Source: Culex pipiens pallens (Eukaryota > Arthropoda > Insecta > Diptera > Culicidae). From it: 64,000 bases of DNA. The notes beneath the pieces were generated by a model. That model saw only the letters and a list, made by a program, of their open reading frames with translations, had not been told where the DNA came from and did no database searches. Positions 1 to 11,365 of this stretch are shown here, in pieces (positions within the stretch are counted from its first letter, which is position 1; each line of letters starts with the position of its first letter). A program made the position numbers and the translations under genes. The stretch is taken from NCBI RefSeq assembly GCF_016801865.2, contig NC_068937.1, positions 111,887,068 to 111,951,067 of the forward strand. The letters are read 5' to 3'.

Positions 1-143
1 TTTCATCACGATTACCCAGACGACATTGATGATAAAGGAAGGACTTTTCTACAGTCATTTACAGTAATACTTAAACTTATTTTAATGCAACAATTCACAC
101 GACGTCGTGCCTCCCGATCAACGATGATGTAGGAAGGACTTGA

Positions 144-485
144 GCAAGCCAATCAGGATGAAACACGAAATAAAATTCTTTTCTTTTCACACACAATGCC
201 ACATAATTGACCGCGCGTCACCACCCAACTAATTGAACTGATTTTCTTCTGCTTGTGGGCAAGCCAACTAGGATGAAACACGAAATAAAATTCTTTTCTT
301 TTCACACACAATGCCACATAATTGACCGCGCGTCACCACCCAACTAATTGAACTGATTTTCTTCTACTTGTGGGCAAGCCAACTAGGATGAAACACGAAA
401 TAAAATTCTTTTCTTTTCACACACAATGCCACATAATTGACCGCGCGTCACCACCCAACTAATTGAACTGATTTTTTTCTGCTTC
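144..485. repeat. 115-bp tandem repeat, three copies
   Basis: The motif beginning GCAAGCC starts at 144, 259 and 374, so the period is exactly 115 bp. The copies are almost identical. The third copy is cut at about 485, where a foldback element begins. Confidence 0.95.
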
Positions 486-1650
486 CCGATTTTTTTATTA
501 ACTTTTTTTTCACAAAAACTCAAATTCCCAAAATACGTATTTTTTGATTTTCGAGATTTTTTGATATGTTTTAGGGGACAAAAATCCGCAACTTTTGAGC
601 TATAGAGAAACATGGTCAAAAAATCTGACTAACATTTTAAAAGGGCCAAACTTTGAATATTATGCCCATTTAAAATGCTAGTATTGATTTATTTTTTTTC
701 AAAATATTTTTTTCGAAAAGATCGGAAAATTTCACGAATGTTTCATGTATTAACATTGAAAATCGGACCATTAATTGCTGAGATATCGTTATTAGAAAAT
801 GGTGGGCTGTTTGGGTGAGACTTAGAAAACTTCAATTTTCGTGTTTCTTTTTCTTTAAGCCGCTGTATCTCAGCAACCAGAGGTCCAATCTTCAATGTCT
901 CTTAGACAATTTTATAGCAAATTTTCTGAACTTTTCAAAAAACATATTTTTAGAAATGGTCACTCATGGTCACTATTTTTAAAAATTGAAAAACTGCAAA
1001 TATTTTGCTAAAATCAAACTTTCGGTGGCTATATCTTGAAAACGGAGCCCTTTATCAAAAAATCTGTAAAGTACTTTTCGATTGCAAATTTAATTTTGCA
1101 TAAAAAAATGAGGTCAAAAAAATTTTATGTATGAAATTTCGATTTTTTCCAAAAATCACCAGTTTTTCAAAAAATCATAACTCGGCGGCAGATTTTTTGA
1201 CCATGTTTCTCTATAGCTCAAAAGTTGCGGATTTTTGTCCCCTAAAACATATCAAAAATTCTCGAAAATCAAAAAATACGTATTTTGGGAATTTGAGTTT
1301 TTGTAAAAAAAAAGTTAATAAAAAAAATCGGGAAATTTTTTTTTACGTGTACCTATTTTTTTCTAAATTTTTTTTTACGTGTACCTATTTTTTTCCTTAA
1401 CAATACCTACAACTTTGCCGAAGACACCAAATTGATTAAAAAATTCCTTCAAAAGTTACAGATTTTCGAATACATACGTACCATTTTTGTATGAACAGCT
1501 GCCAAATTTGTATGGAAATTTATAAGGACAAACTAATGATGCAAAATGGCTTCTTTGGTCATAGGGAAGGCCCCCACAAAGTTTGAGCCAAATCAAAAAA
1601 TACAAAAAATAAAAATTGTCGAAATCGGCCGGTTTTGTAGAGAATTGCTC
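486..1650. mobile_element. Long-armed foldback element, 5'-truncated
   Basis: Sequence around 527-627 reappears inverted at 1190-1290. The right end finishes GAGAATTGCTC at 1650, which matches the complete copy at 16121-17624. The left terminus is missing. Short ORFs in the arms are non-coding repeat sequence, because the same peptide recurs at every copy in both orientations. Confidence 0.85.
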
Positions 1651-4079
1651 AATTGTATTTTCGATAAAATTTCTATTATTATTTAAAAAAAAAATTCTTA
1701 AAAGGGTTCTTACTAACTTTGAAATACTGTGTTATTTTATTTTTAAACAAGGTGCAACTACAATTATAAAGCGTTGCAAAAATAAAATTAAATAAAAAAA
1801 AAATTAAAAAAAAAGTCTGCTTGAATCAGATGTTAGTCAGTTAGATTCATAATTCAAATGTCATGAGTTCAAATCTAGAGACGGAAAGTTTCTTAATTCA
1901 AAATTAGCTAGAGCTTTCCTTACTTACTTTTACTGCTCGGACAACCTGCGGGTCATGAGCTGTCTCCAGATGTGTTGCCATCTAATTCGGCTCTGGGCTG
2001 CTTCCAGCAGTCAAGTGCGTTCTGACCTGAACACCCTTTGGCCAGTTGTCGCACTTACATCAATTTTCAGGGAGTGACAAGATAGCACGACAAGATTGAA
2101 ATTACTTTCATATTTAAAATGAAAAAATTGCACGGAGTTTTTCGGATTTTGTTGAATATCTCAGGATTGAAATCGAATTTAGGGGATCTTTGAAGGTCAA
2201 AAGGTGAGGCATTGTGAGCTGCACAAAATGGCGTTCTCAACTCAATTTGGCCCAAAATGCACGTACGACAAGTTAGCTCGACGGCGATGATTTGTACTTT
2301 TTGAGAAAATTATTAGATTACTTTTTGAAAAACATACCTTAATGTTTAGGTTATTTCAAGCAAAACAATTTAAACGGAACAAACAGTCTGTCCTGCTTGT
2401 TACCAATGTAAACATCAACTGACGTGAGCACTGTTTTTTACACTTTGGCCGTTTACATTGTTAGCTGTATTTTTTCATAGTAAAAATTATAAAACAATAC
2501 ATTCAAAACGAAAAGTTTGTTCGACCTATTCCGGAAATGAAAACTCATCTCGCCGAAATTGAGCCATTCAAGAATAAAACGCCGCTTTTCGATACACAAT
2601 GCATCAGCACATTTTATTGACAATCAATCCTGCGTTCACACACACAGGAGCTTGGCTCAACATGGCCCCGGAAAATGGGCCCTGCAATAACAAATAAGTC
2701 ATCATTTCCGGGGAAAAAGAGCAAGCCTTTTGTACCCGGTGCCATCAATCTATTATTGGTGGTGCGTGAAAAAAAAGAGTTCAAAAACAACAACCAACGC
2801 GCGCGTCAAAAAGTCACGGCGTGAAGAGATTGATTTTCACTTCCTGAGAAAATATGCGCCCAATAATAAAGAAAATATTGCCGAAATTAATTGAAAACAC
2901 TCGACTGCATTTTCATCATCATTCCCGTGCTGGAAAGTGACAAAAAAAACCGTGTCGGTAGTGATTCACCTAGCAGTGTCGGATTTGCAATTTCGAAATC
3001 AAGTTTTACAAAAATTAGATTTGTAGACTTTATTTTCACTGTTTCAAACTATTTATCAAGTCAATATATGAATGCAAAACTTGTTTTAATTGAATTCCTT
3101 GAAAAAATATCAATTTTTAAACGCCCTCGAGCGATTTTGACACGAGCATCATTTGGCCGGCACATTCTGGCCGAGATGAAAGGGTGCACAAAAGTGTGAT
3201 CGATTGAAAATAATTAATTGCCCTCGCTCATATCGTCGCCGTAGTGCCACCTTGTCACACGTCACGCTTCTTTTTGTTTGGCACTTTTTTCAAGCGAAAC
3301 TTTACCATCGATCTGAACAACATGCCCCACGTCATACGAGGTTTCGTTGCAAACCAATTTGCCACTCGTGCCACGTTTTCTCCTAGATCTTAATAAAAAA
3401 ATTATTAAATTGTGCCAAATTCCACCTGTGTCACGCCACCACTTGGCCGACGATGATGTGGCACTGGTTTTTCGTACTATAAAACGAAAAATAAATAAAT
3501 TAAAACAAAGCCAAAAATGATTTTCGCCATATTCGCGAGCCCACAACAACACACAAAAAAAGTGGGCCTGCAGCTGGCAGACGCCTGCAAGTGACAATCG
3601 ATGAATGAGTGGGTGTGTTTGTTTGAGTGTGTGAGGGTGAAATAATATTTTATTTGAATTTTCCTTGCCGCAACGCGTTTTGCGTGCCAATTCCGACCGT
3701 TTTGATTAACGAATGATGATTTTTTTCGGTGCGAAGGGTGTTTTACGATTTTGATAACGTGATTTTGGCTGGGAGTCACGCATTGATCGAGTGCAAAAAC
3801 GATTTACTTTATACAGTGTTTTTTTTTTAATTAGTTTAAATGGTGCCTGTGATTTTTTATTCGAAGAATTTTTAAATTTGTTGATTCGTAAATTGACCGA
3901 GAACAAATCGGAAAATGGATTCGTTTACAACTGGCGCTTTGGATCTAACCCGAGCAGCCATAGCTGATGTACAGATAAATCAGTATTTTACAGATTTTTC
4001 GCTCCCAAAAATCACAAAAATTCAGTAAAAACATCTATTTTAATGCCTCTGCTTACAAATTTCAACAATTCAGTGACTG
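1651..4079. other. 3' flank with no gene recognised
   Basis: I see no coding exon, tRNA or complete element here. The part 2010-2300 is a dispersed repeat with related copies at 9280-9560 and, partially, 28860-28990. 3200-3800 is moderately GC-rich and apparently single-copy, but its ORFs show no domain. Confidence 0.6.
2010..2300. repeat. Dispersed ~280-bp repeat, copy 1
   Basis: It shares a long colinear block with 9280-9560, including GCACGGAGTTTT, AATATCTCA(A/G)GATTGAAATC and AAGGTCAAAAG. A shorter relative lies at 28860-28990. No terminal repeats or TSD were found, so the class is unknown. Confidence 0.75.
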
Positions 4080-5200
4080 AATTATGAAACTTTGTCCTAA
4101 GAGATGACTTTTGTTCCTGAGCACGAATCCGAGCTCTTTTTTTCGATTTGTCATGACGGAGGGGCGGTACGAACATTTCCAATTTTGAACAAAGACGAGT
4201 TTTTCAATAGTTTGCAGCTTGAAATGGTTCTTCTTCTTCTTCTTGAATGGTTATGCTTTGAAAATTTGGTTTTAAAGGGACTTTTTTGTACAAATGGACG
4301 CCCGATTTGATGGCATACTCAGATTAAAAAATTGTTTTTTTTTTAAATACAAAAACTCTGCCATTTTTCAAAATCGAACGGAACCGACCCTCTCCGATTT
4401 CAATGAAACTTTGTAGACATGTTATCCTACGCTTATATATGCCATTTTTGTGTATAAGGAGCCAGTTTCACTCGATAATGACATTTGAGAAGGGCGTAAG
4501 CGTTTTAAATATTTTTGCATTTCGTAATTTAAATATTGCTGTATCTCAAACCCATTTTATTGCATCAAAAAGTTGTCAAAGACAAACTTGTAAGAAATTT
4601 GACGGGCTTTCCAAAAAAAATACACTAAATGAAAAAAAAACACTCCACTTTTACTAGATTTTTTGATTTTTATGTTTAAAATTCAAATTTGAAGGTGAAA
4701 CCACGTTTTTTTTCGTTCAAAATTTTTGTGGAAATAGCTTAAATGTTACAAAAAGACTCACAAAAAAAGCAGGATGGAGCAACTCACCTAAACAATACAA
4801 AAATCATTTGCTGAAACTGTTTTTTTGAAAAGTGCTCTAAACATCAAAATTTTCAAAACCCGAACACGAGAGTCGATTCTCCAGACAATTTTACATAAAG
4901 TCTCCATATTGACCAATGTCTACAGTCCAATTCTTGTGAAGTTACGGTGGTTTTTAAAATGAAAATGTTGAAAAAATAGGTTTTTCATGGTTTTGGCAAT
5001 TTCTATATGACAGACTTGAACTTTCAGTCTCGAAAATATTTTTACCAGAAAGCTCGTCTAATTTCTCATAAGTTTGTCTGGAGAATCGAAATTAAATATC
5101 TAAAAAAAAGTGCTAAAGTGAAAGTAAGATTTAGTACTACAAACGCTGAAAACCCCAAGGGTTTTCTTCATTTGAAAATGCCTGGTTTTTAAGGGAAAAG
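4080..5200. mobile_element. Nested fragments of two dispersed elements
   Basis: 4085-4270 resembles 44425-44560, with a shared GACGGAGGG-CGGTACGA core. 4386-5190 resembles the arm of the near-palindrome at 31890-33446, starting CGACCCTCTCCGATTTCAAT. The companion piece of the first element resumes at 5820-5990, which resembles 44700-44810. Neither fragment is complete. Confidence 0.65.
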
Positions 5201-5204
5201 TGTG

Positions 5205-5620
5205 TCCCGGGTAGACGGTAATAACAAAATTTATGCCATTTCAATAACAAATACTGTTGAAATAACAAAAAAGTGTTATGAAATCTTCTTGAAAAATTCA
5301 TTTTTGCATAAGAGTTAAATAACAGTTTATGTTATCATAACAAAATTTGTTATTGGTCTGATTTTGATTGAACGCCAAAACAACTTTAGAATGACATTTT
5401 TTGTTTTGGAATAATACCCCCAACTGTTATTGGGATGATCGGATTAGTTGTTAAAATAACAAAAAATAATAACAGAGATTTGCTCGAAGAAAAACTTTAA
5501 ATGTTATTAGTTATTAGAATAACAATCCAATAACAAAAAAATCATAGCGACATAAAAATAACATAAAATGTTATTCGCCAAGCATTTTCAAATATCAAAA
5601 AATGTTATTAAATTCTTAAA
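5205..5620. mobile_element. AATAAC-word MITE, copy 1
   Basis: It starts CCCGGGTAGACGG and is built largely of the word AATAAC/GTTATT. It is colinear with 30479-30925. Its right end has lost the terminal repeat. Confidence 0.8.
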
Positions 5621-6189
5621 TTATCCATCAAATCAGATTTAAAGCAAAGATGGCGTTACAAATTGTGCACAACTGTAATGTCAAAATCACTCAGTGATAC
5701 CTACATTACAAAAAAATGTTCCATGGCATGACAACCGCATTTTTTTTTCTAATGTTGGTACCACAGCACGATTTTTCATTTTAAAATTTCGTGTTTTTTC
5801 TAACTTTGCGAAGTTATTTTTCAGTGTGTAGTAATGTTGTACAAAGTTGTAGAGCAGACAATTACAAAAAATTTGATTTATTTACATAAGGGGTTTACAT
5901 CACGAGTTATCGCGATTTTACAAAAAAAAGTCCAATTTTAAGCCCGATCGGAAAACTTTTTTTTCGAATTATGATGTGTTCGTGAGGAATTGCTGTTTTC
6001 AAAAATCAACGAGTATGGACAATTATTTTAAAATTAAAACAATTTTTTGTTGACTTATTAATCCTAAAAATGGCTTTAACTCCAAAACTAACTTAATCCA
6101 CCTATGTGGTTGATGCCTTCCTCATTTTTAATATAAGTGGTTTGCCAGCTTTTTTTTTTAGATCCAGAACAATAAATACACAGATATAA

Positions 6190-7740
6190 CTGAAGTGGTC
6201 ATAACTCGAGACAGGGATGCCAAATCATCATTGTTGTGGACTCGTTGGAAAGGGTTTTTGATTACCTAACCAACGATGTGTCGGATGATGAATCCAAACA
6301 TCGTTTACATACATTTAAGTGAGATCCGGCTTCAACAAAGTACATAAATATCACTTAAGTGGTCATAACTCGAGACAGGGTTGCCAGATCTTCAATCTTT
6401 GGACTCGTTGGAAAGGTCTCTCGATTACCTAACCAACGTTGTGTCGGATGATGGATCCGGACATCGTTTACATACATTTAAGTGAGATCCGGCTTCAAAA
6501 AAGTACATAAATATCACTTAAGTGATCATAACTCGAGACAGGGTTGCCAGATCTTCAATGTTGAGGACTCATTGGAAAGGTCTCTTGATTACCTAATCAA
6601 CGATTGGTCGGATGATGGATCCGGACATCGTTTACATACATTTAAGTGAGATCCGGCTTCAAAAAAAGTACATAAATATCACTTAAGTGGTCATAACTCG
6701 AGACAGGGTTGCCAGATCTTCAATGTTGAGGACTCGTTGGCAGACATGCATTTGAACGAACTGTACTTGCACTTCCCGTTCTTATAAGCACATCTAGGAG
6801 GCACAGAACATGGTGTTTTTACCACCTTACGAGAACGCGTGCCGAACTCTTAGCGGCTCTTTGAAGAATTGTACATGTTTTTTTTTAAATGTTCTTCTAT
6901 TCTTCACTTATATTTTGAGCTAGGCCAGTTCTTTTCACGAAATGGTGTAGTGCCGAAGCTCAATCTGAGATCTTTAACTAACAATAAAATATTAAACTAA
7001 AACTCACCTTAAACAACCATGAAATGGATGCATTTGCTTGTAAAGCGTACGATTAGTTTTTTGCTGATATTTTTATTTGTTTTTTTTTTGCTGATATGGA
7101 AATCCAATAGCACAGGTTCAAAAAGCCAAAGAATATGCAAAAAATGGGTTTCCATAAAAATGGTCCTCAAACTTCCGAATTTCTTAGCTTAGCCCACTTG
7201 GCAGCTATTCGGATAGTTCATATTTGTTTCACACACGGGTAACTGACGAATTTTTCACTGCACGATTTACTTTAGCCTTATTTTCCTCATTTTTCCATTG
7301 CACAAAATTGAAACCAGAAAAAAAAAACATTGACATTTGCACTTACAGTAAAAGTTCTGACACAGTGCCCGTGCGCGTACTTTGATTAAAAACACGGTGT
7401 TTTTAAATCTTAGAAGAACAAGAGCAGCACCCGTGCCGTGCCGATGCACCTCTGCTCGTTGGAAAGGTCTTTCAATTACCTAACCAACGATGGGTCGGAT
7501 GATGGATCCGGACATCGTTTACATACATTTAAGTGAGATCCGGCTTCAAAAAAGTACATAAATATCACTTAAGTGGTCATAACTCGAGACAGGGTTGCCA
7601 GATCTTCAATGTTGTGGACTCGTTGGAAAGGTCTTTCGATTACCTACCCACGGTGGGTCCGATGGGTCGGATGATGGATCCGGACATCGTTTACATGCAT
7701 ATAAATGAGATCCGGATATATGTGAAAACACATTTTTATA
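6190..7740. repeat. 163-165-bp tandem array, five copies
   Basis: The anchor ATAACTCGAG occurs at 6201, 6365, 6528, 6693 and 7579. The last gap becomes 164 bp after subtracting the 714-bp insertion and its 8-bp duplication, so the array was regular before the insertion. Confidence 0.93.
6741..7454. mobile_element. hAT-like non-autonomous element with 8-bp TSD
   Basis: The 714-bp insert is flanked by perfect CTCGTTGG duplications at 6733-6740 and 7455-7462. Its ends are CAGACATGCAT and, inverted, CAGAGGTGCAT. The 8-bp TSD and CAG-type terminal inverted repeat (TIR) fit the hAT superfamily. No transposase is encoded. Confidence 0.9.
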
Positions 7741-8031
7741 CATAACTTTTGAACTAGTTATCGAAACTTCAAACAATTCAATAGCGATGTATGGGACCAT
7801 GAACCAAGTCGAATGCAACCGGTTTGATCAAAATCGGTTCAGCCAGTGCTGAGAAAACTCAGTGAGAATTTTGGTCACATACATACATACACACACATAC
7901 ACACACACAGACATTTGTTTAGTTTTCGATTCTGAGTCGATATGTATACATGAAGGTGGGTCTTTGAGCTTTTAATAAAAAGTTCATGTTTAGAGCAGGA
8001 TTATAGCCTTACCTCAGTGAGGAAGGCAAAA

Positions 8032-9279
8032 CGATGTCCCATAGTTGAGTATCGGGAAATTGCAGATTCATATTTACATAAAAGTCCCTCTGACACGATA
8101 TTTCAAAATCATCACCAATTTGAACTGCAATTTGTTGAAAATCACGTATTTTTTGGAATGTCAAAAAATTAGAAATTACTTCCTAAAACAACAAATATTT
8201 TTAATCAATCCAACTTTTTCTACAGTCGTATGAAATTACTGAAAAAAAATGTTCCCAATAATGTTACAATTTTTGTAATTTTTTAAGGATCATACTAAAC
8301 AACCCCGTCCTTATCTTTACTGCAGCCGTTTCCTCAAGGTCACGGCAACTGTTCACCCAGACGAAAAAACATCTTTATTTGTGTTTCCGAGCGCTATCTC
8401 GTTGGCCCAAATTCTCCACCTGTTTTATTGGCATTCCAGCCCAACCAATAGAATGTACCTACCACCTTCACCTTCAGAACCGAGCACTCATGAGTTGGAA
8501 GCCAAGAATTTACAACTTCTTCCCGTGAACTTGCCCCAAATAACGACGTGCACGGTGAGAAATTCTTTGGTTTTTTCAACATTATTTTCACAATAGCTTG
8601 ATTTAAAATTTTGTGACTATTTTAATCTGATCTTTATTATTTTTTTTTTATTAAACTCCATAAATGTACAGTTTCTCTCCGTGTCCCAAACGGAACAATT
8701 CAAAGCTCCCCGGAAGTGGTCCCAAAATAAATGAGCAACCCAGGTCAGGAATCGCAAAATGGGAAAACGAACGGTGAATTATTGCGCTCTGTTTCGGGCT
8801 CATTTATCGTGGCAAGCGCTGACACCGTGAAAAAAATCAATTCAATGATTTCCGAAGGAAAAATTACCACGCTGTAATTGTGCCCTAAGCCTTCGGAAAA
8901 GGCATCGCCTGGCAGGGAAATCCAATTAAAGAAGTAAGCGCGTCAGCTCAGCTTCAGCTTATCGAACGGAGCGCACGACATTGCATAAAAGATTTTACGC
9001 TGCGAGATTGAATGCTCGAGAGGTCGGAATTAATTTCCAATGAACGAATGAATTCGACGGCGTCGTGCTATCATGTCGTGCGTCGCTTTTTGACGTTCCG
9101 AGAAAAACGCGTTTCAATGTTTGACCTTGAATAAACAAAAACGAGAGCACGCAATGTAAACAATAACAAACACGTTTTGTTTGGTTGACCATTATGTGCA
9201 TTGTCTTGGTGTTTGGTTGAATTTGGTTGCTGGAGTTCCGAGTTATAACTGAAAACGTTTACGGTAGTCGAGCTCGTTC
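8032..9279. other. Apparently single-copy 3' flank, no gene recognised
   Basis: 8340-8600 and 8690-9240 are more GC-balanced than the neighbouring repeats and have no obvious copy elsewhere in the window. Short ORFs on both strands have no recognisable domain. Conserved non-coding sequence is possible but cannot be judged here. Confidence 0.5.
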
Positions 9280-9560
9280 CTGTGTCAAACGCGTTCTGAC
9301 CTAAAATCCCTTTGGTTAATTGTCACACTTACATCAATTTTCAGGCTAGGACAAGATAGCTGAGACTAGATTGAAAATTCTTTCATGTGAAAAGTGACAA
9401 AAATGCACGGAGTTTTCTTCGGTTTTAATAGAATATCTCAAGATTGAAATCAAATTTTCGGGATCTGTAAAGGTCAAAAGCTGCACAAAACGGCGTTCTT
9501 CACTCGATTTCTCCCAAAATCGACATACGACAAGTTAACACGACAGCGACGGATTGAGGA
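9280..9560. repeat. Dispersed ~280-bp repeat, copy 2
   Basis: This is colinear with 2010-2300 at clear but diverged identity. Confidence 0.75.
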
Positions 9561-9604
9561 GAGCAAGGTCGACGGGAAGAACTGAAACTTATTGATTTGT
9601 TCCT

Positions 9605-10601
9605 TTTTGCCTTCCTCACCTTACTGAGGAAAGGCTATAAAATCACTCGAAAAATGAACTTTTTAATTAGACCTCCTAGACCTACCTTCATTTGTACATA
9701 TCGACTCAGAATCACTAGCTGAGCAAATGTCTGTGTGTTTGGCTGTATGCAGGGATGCCATATGGTTTTTAAAAATGTCTGTGTATGTCTGTGCACTTGC
9801 CTAAAATTCAAATATATCAAATTATAGTCATGGAATTCAATAAGAAATTGCGTTTTCAAGCATTTAAAGACAAACGCAATAAGTTTCGGTTAATATTTTT
9901 ACAAAATATTAATTTAATGAAGTTTTTTAAAAGTCTGTGCATCTCAAAAAATGTCTGGCACAAGCTTAAACGTCTGTGAAACACAGACAAATCTGTGTAT
10001 CTGGCATCCCTGGCTGTATGTAATCATGTGTACCAAATCAATGTCACTGGAATATCTCGTCATAGGCTCAACCGATTTTGGTCGGAAAGGTTTTAATCGA
10101 TCCGTCTTAACGTCCCCTAAGTTGCTATTTAAATACATGCAGTTTTATCATTTATTTAAAATGTTATGTTATAAAAACAGGTTTCATATTAAATTGAAAT
10201 TATGGTAAAAAGGGTGGTTTTTTCATGAAACCCTCACATGTTATATATTTTTAGAAAGCATATGAGAAGACCTTTTAGGTGGAATAATTAAAGATCTGAC
10301 TTACCTATTTTAAATTACAAGCAGTTTAAAAAATGTTCTGAATTCACATAACCTCAACTGGTCGGGTCTGATCGCCATGAAAAAGCCGTGTAGAGGGATG
10401 CCATTTTGCTCAAAGGCCGTGTCTGTATAATCTTGACAAAAAGTCTGTAAGTAGTCTGTTTTTTTTACTCATCACTTATTTTTATTAGGACTTCTTAGGT
10501 GCTGCGAACGTTAGGGGAGATCCATAAACATGTGGACACTTGAGGGGGATTTAAATCACTTTAAATGAGAGGAAGGCACCAACCACCTAAAGGTGGATTA
10601 A
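9605..10601. mobile_element. Hairpin-capped element, copy 2
   Basis: This is in opposite orientation to 6093-8031. It runs from TTTTGCCTTCCTCAC to AGGTGGATTAA and contains a 263-bp hAT-like insertion. It is colinear, inverted, with 27243-27978. Confidence 0.8.
9750..10012. mobile_element. hAT-like MITE with 8-bp TSD
   Basis: The 263-bp insert has TIRs CAGGGATGCCA and is flanked by perfect GCTGTATG duplications (9742-9749 and 10013-10020). The interior repeats the word GTCTGTG. Related degenerate pieces occur at 10385-10460 and 27390-27460. Confidence 0.93.
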
Positions 10602-10812
10602 GTATCGTTTTTTCAGAAGATTTCACCTTCTGGAATAGTTGCTTTTGACTGGGAAAAAAGAACATTGATGATTCAATATTTTTGTCATTGGATTTTAAGC
10701 TTGGTTTGAAAACAAAATAAAATCATTCATAATATGTGAGCAAACGCAAAAATGCATTTTGGAATATTAAATGAGCAATATTGAAAAGGCATATGGGTCA
10801 TTTTGTCATTGT

Positions 10813-11051
10813 CCCGTCCATGTGGATCAATCGGACCGCGCACTGGACTCACAATCCAGAGGTTGCTGGTTCGAATCCCGCGGCGGGCGCTCTAAAATTC
10901 TTTGTGTAATAATGGGTATTCGGCGCCGTCGCTCCGTGCCATTATCTCATACACTTAGGAGCCCAGGGCGGCGAAGTCCTTGTAGATAAAAGGAAGACAC
11001 TAGTGGATGGTACTAGCAATAGTGGCCGACAGCTATAAAGTCAACTCCGTT
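10813..11051 (+). mobile_element. tRNA-derived SINE, copy 1
   Basis: The 75-bp head resembles a tRNA. It has an anticodon-type hairpin CTGGA/TCCAG with loop CTCACAA (CAC at the anticodon position, valine-like) and a B box GGTTCGAATCC. The body of about 160 bp is nearly identical in the copy at 20653-20892. There is no poly(A) tail. This is a SINE, not a functional tRNA gene, because identical non-tRNA sequence follows in both copies. Confidence 0.92.
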
Positions 11052-11365
11052 ATAGGTCATTTCGCTTCAACTGTAGGCAGACAAGAACAAATTCGAATTC
11101 GACTATTTTCTGATCATGCTCAAATTCTAAGAATCTTGAATTTCTGCTAAATTGGACCAAACGCTTTTTTTAAATGTCTTGTGATAACGGTTTTTAAAGC
11201 TTGCAGTTGTTGAATGTCTTGTCATTTTGCCAAAAAAAACCTTTAAAAAAACTAACAAACAGGAGGACGAACGTGCCCTTGGAGTTTTCGAACGGAAGGT
11301 GCTACTAACGATCTAAATTTTATTTTTACTCAAAAACCTGACCTATTTGAAAAAAATCTAATGAT

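Larger units (their letters stand above)
6093..8031. mobile_element. Hairpin-capped element carrying a 164-bp tandem array
   Basis: It starts TTAATCCACCT and ends GAGGAAGGCAAAA. The same two ends bound elements at 9605-10601, 27243-27978 and 55658-58184. The two ends are not inverted copies of each other, but each can form its own small hairpin. A hAT-like insertion sits inside it. Confidence 0.75.

Noticed and set aside
383..1400. Recurring ORF with the peptide FLYSSKVADFCPLKHIK, suggesting a conserved protein
   Set aside because: The same peptide appears at every foldback copy in both orientations and is truncated at different points. It is shared repeat DNA, not a selected protein.
10813..11051. 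Genuine tRNA-Val (CAC) gene
   Set aside because: A second copy shares about 160 bp of identical non-tRNA body, the T stem has mismatches, and no terminator follows the 75-bp head. It is a SINE.
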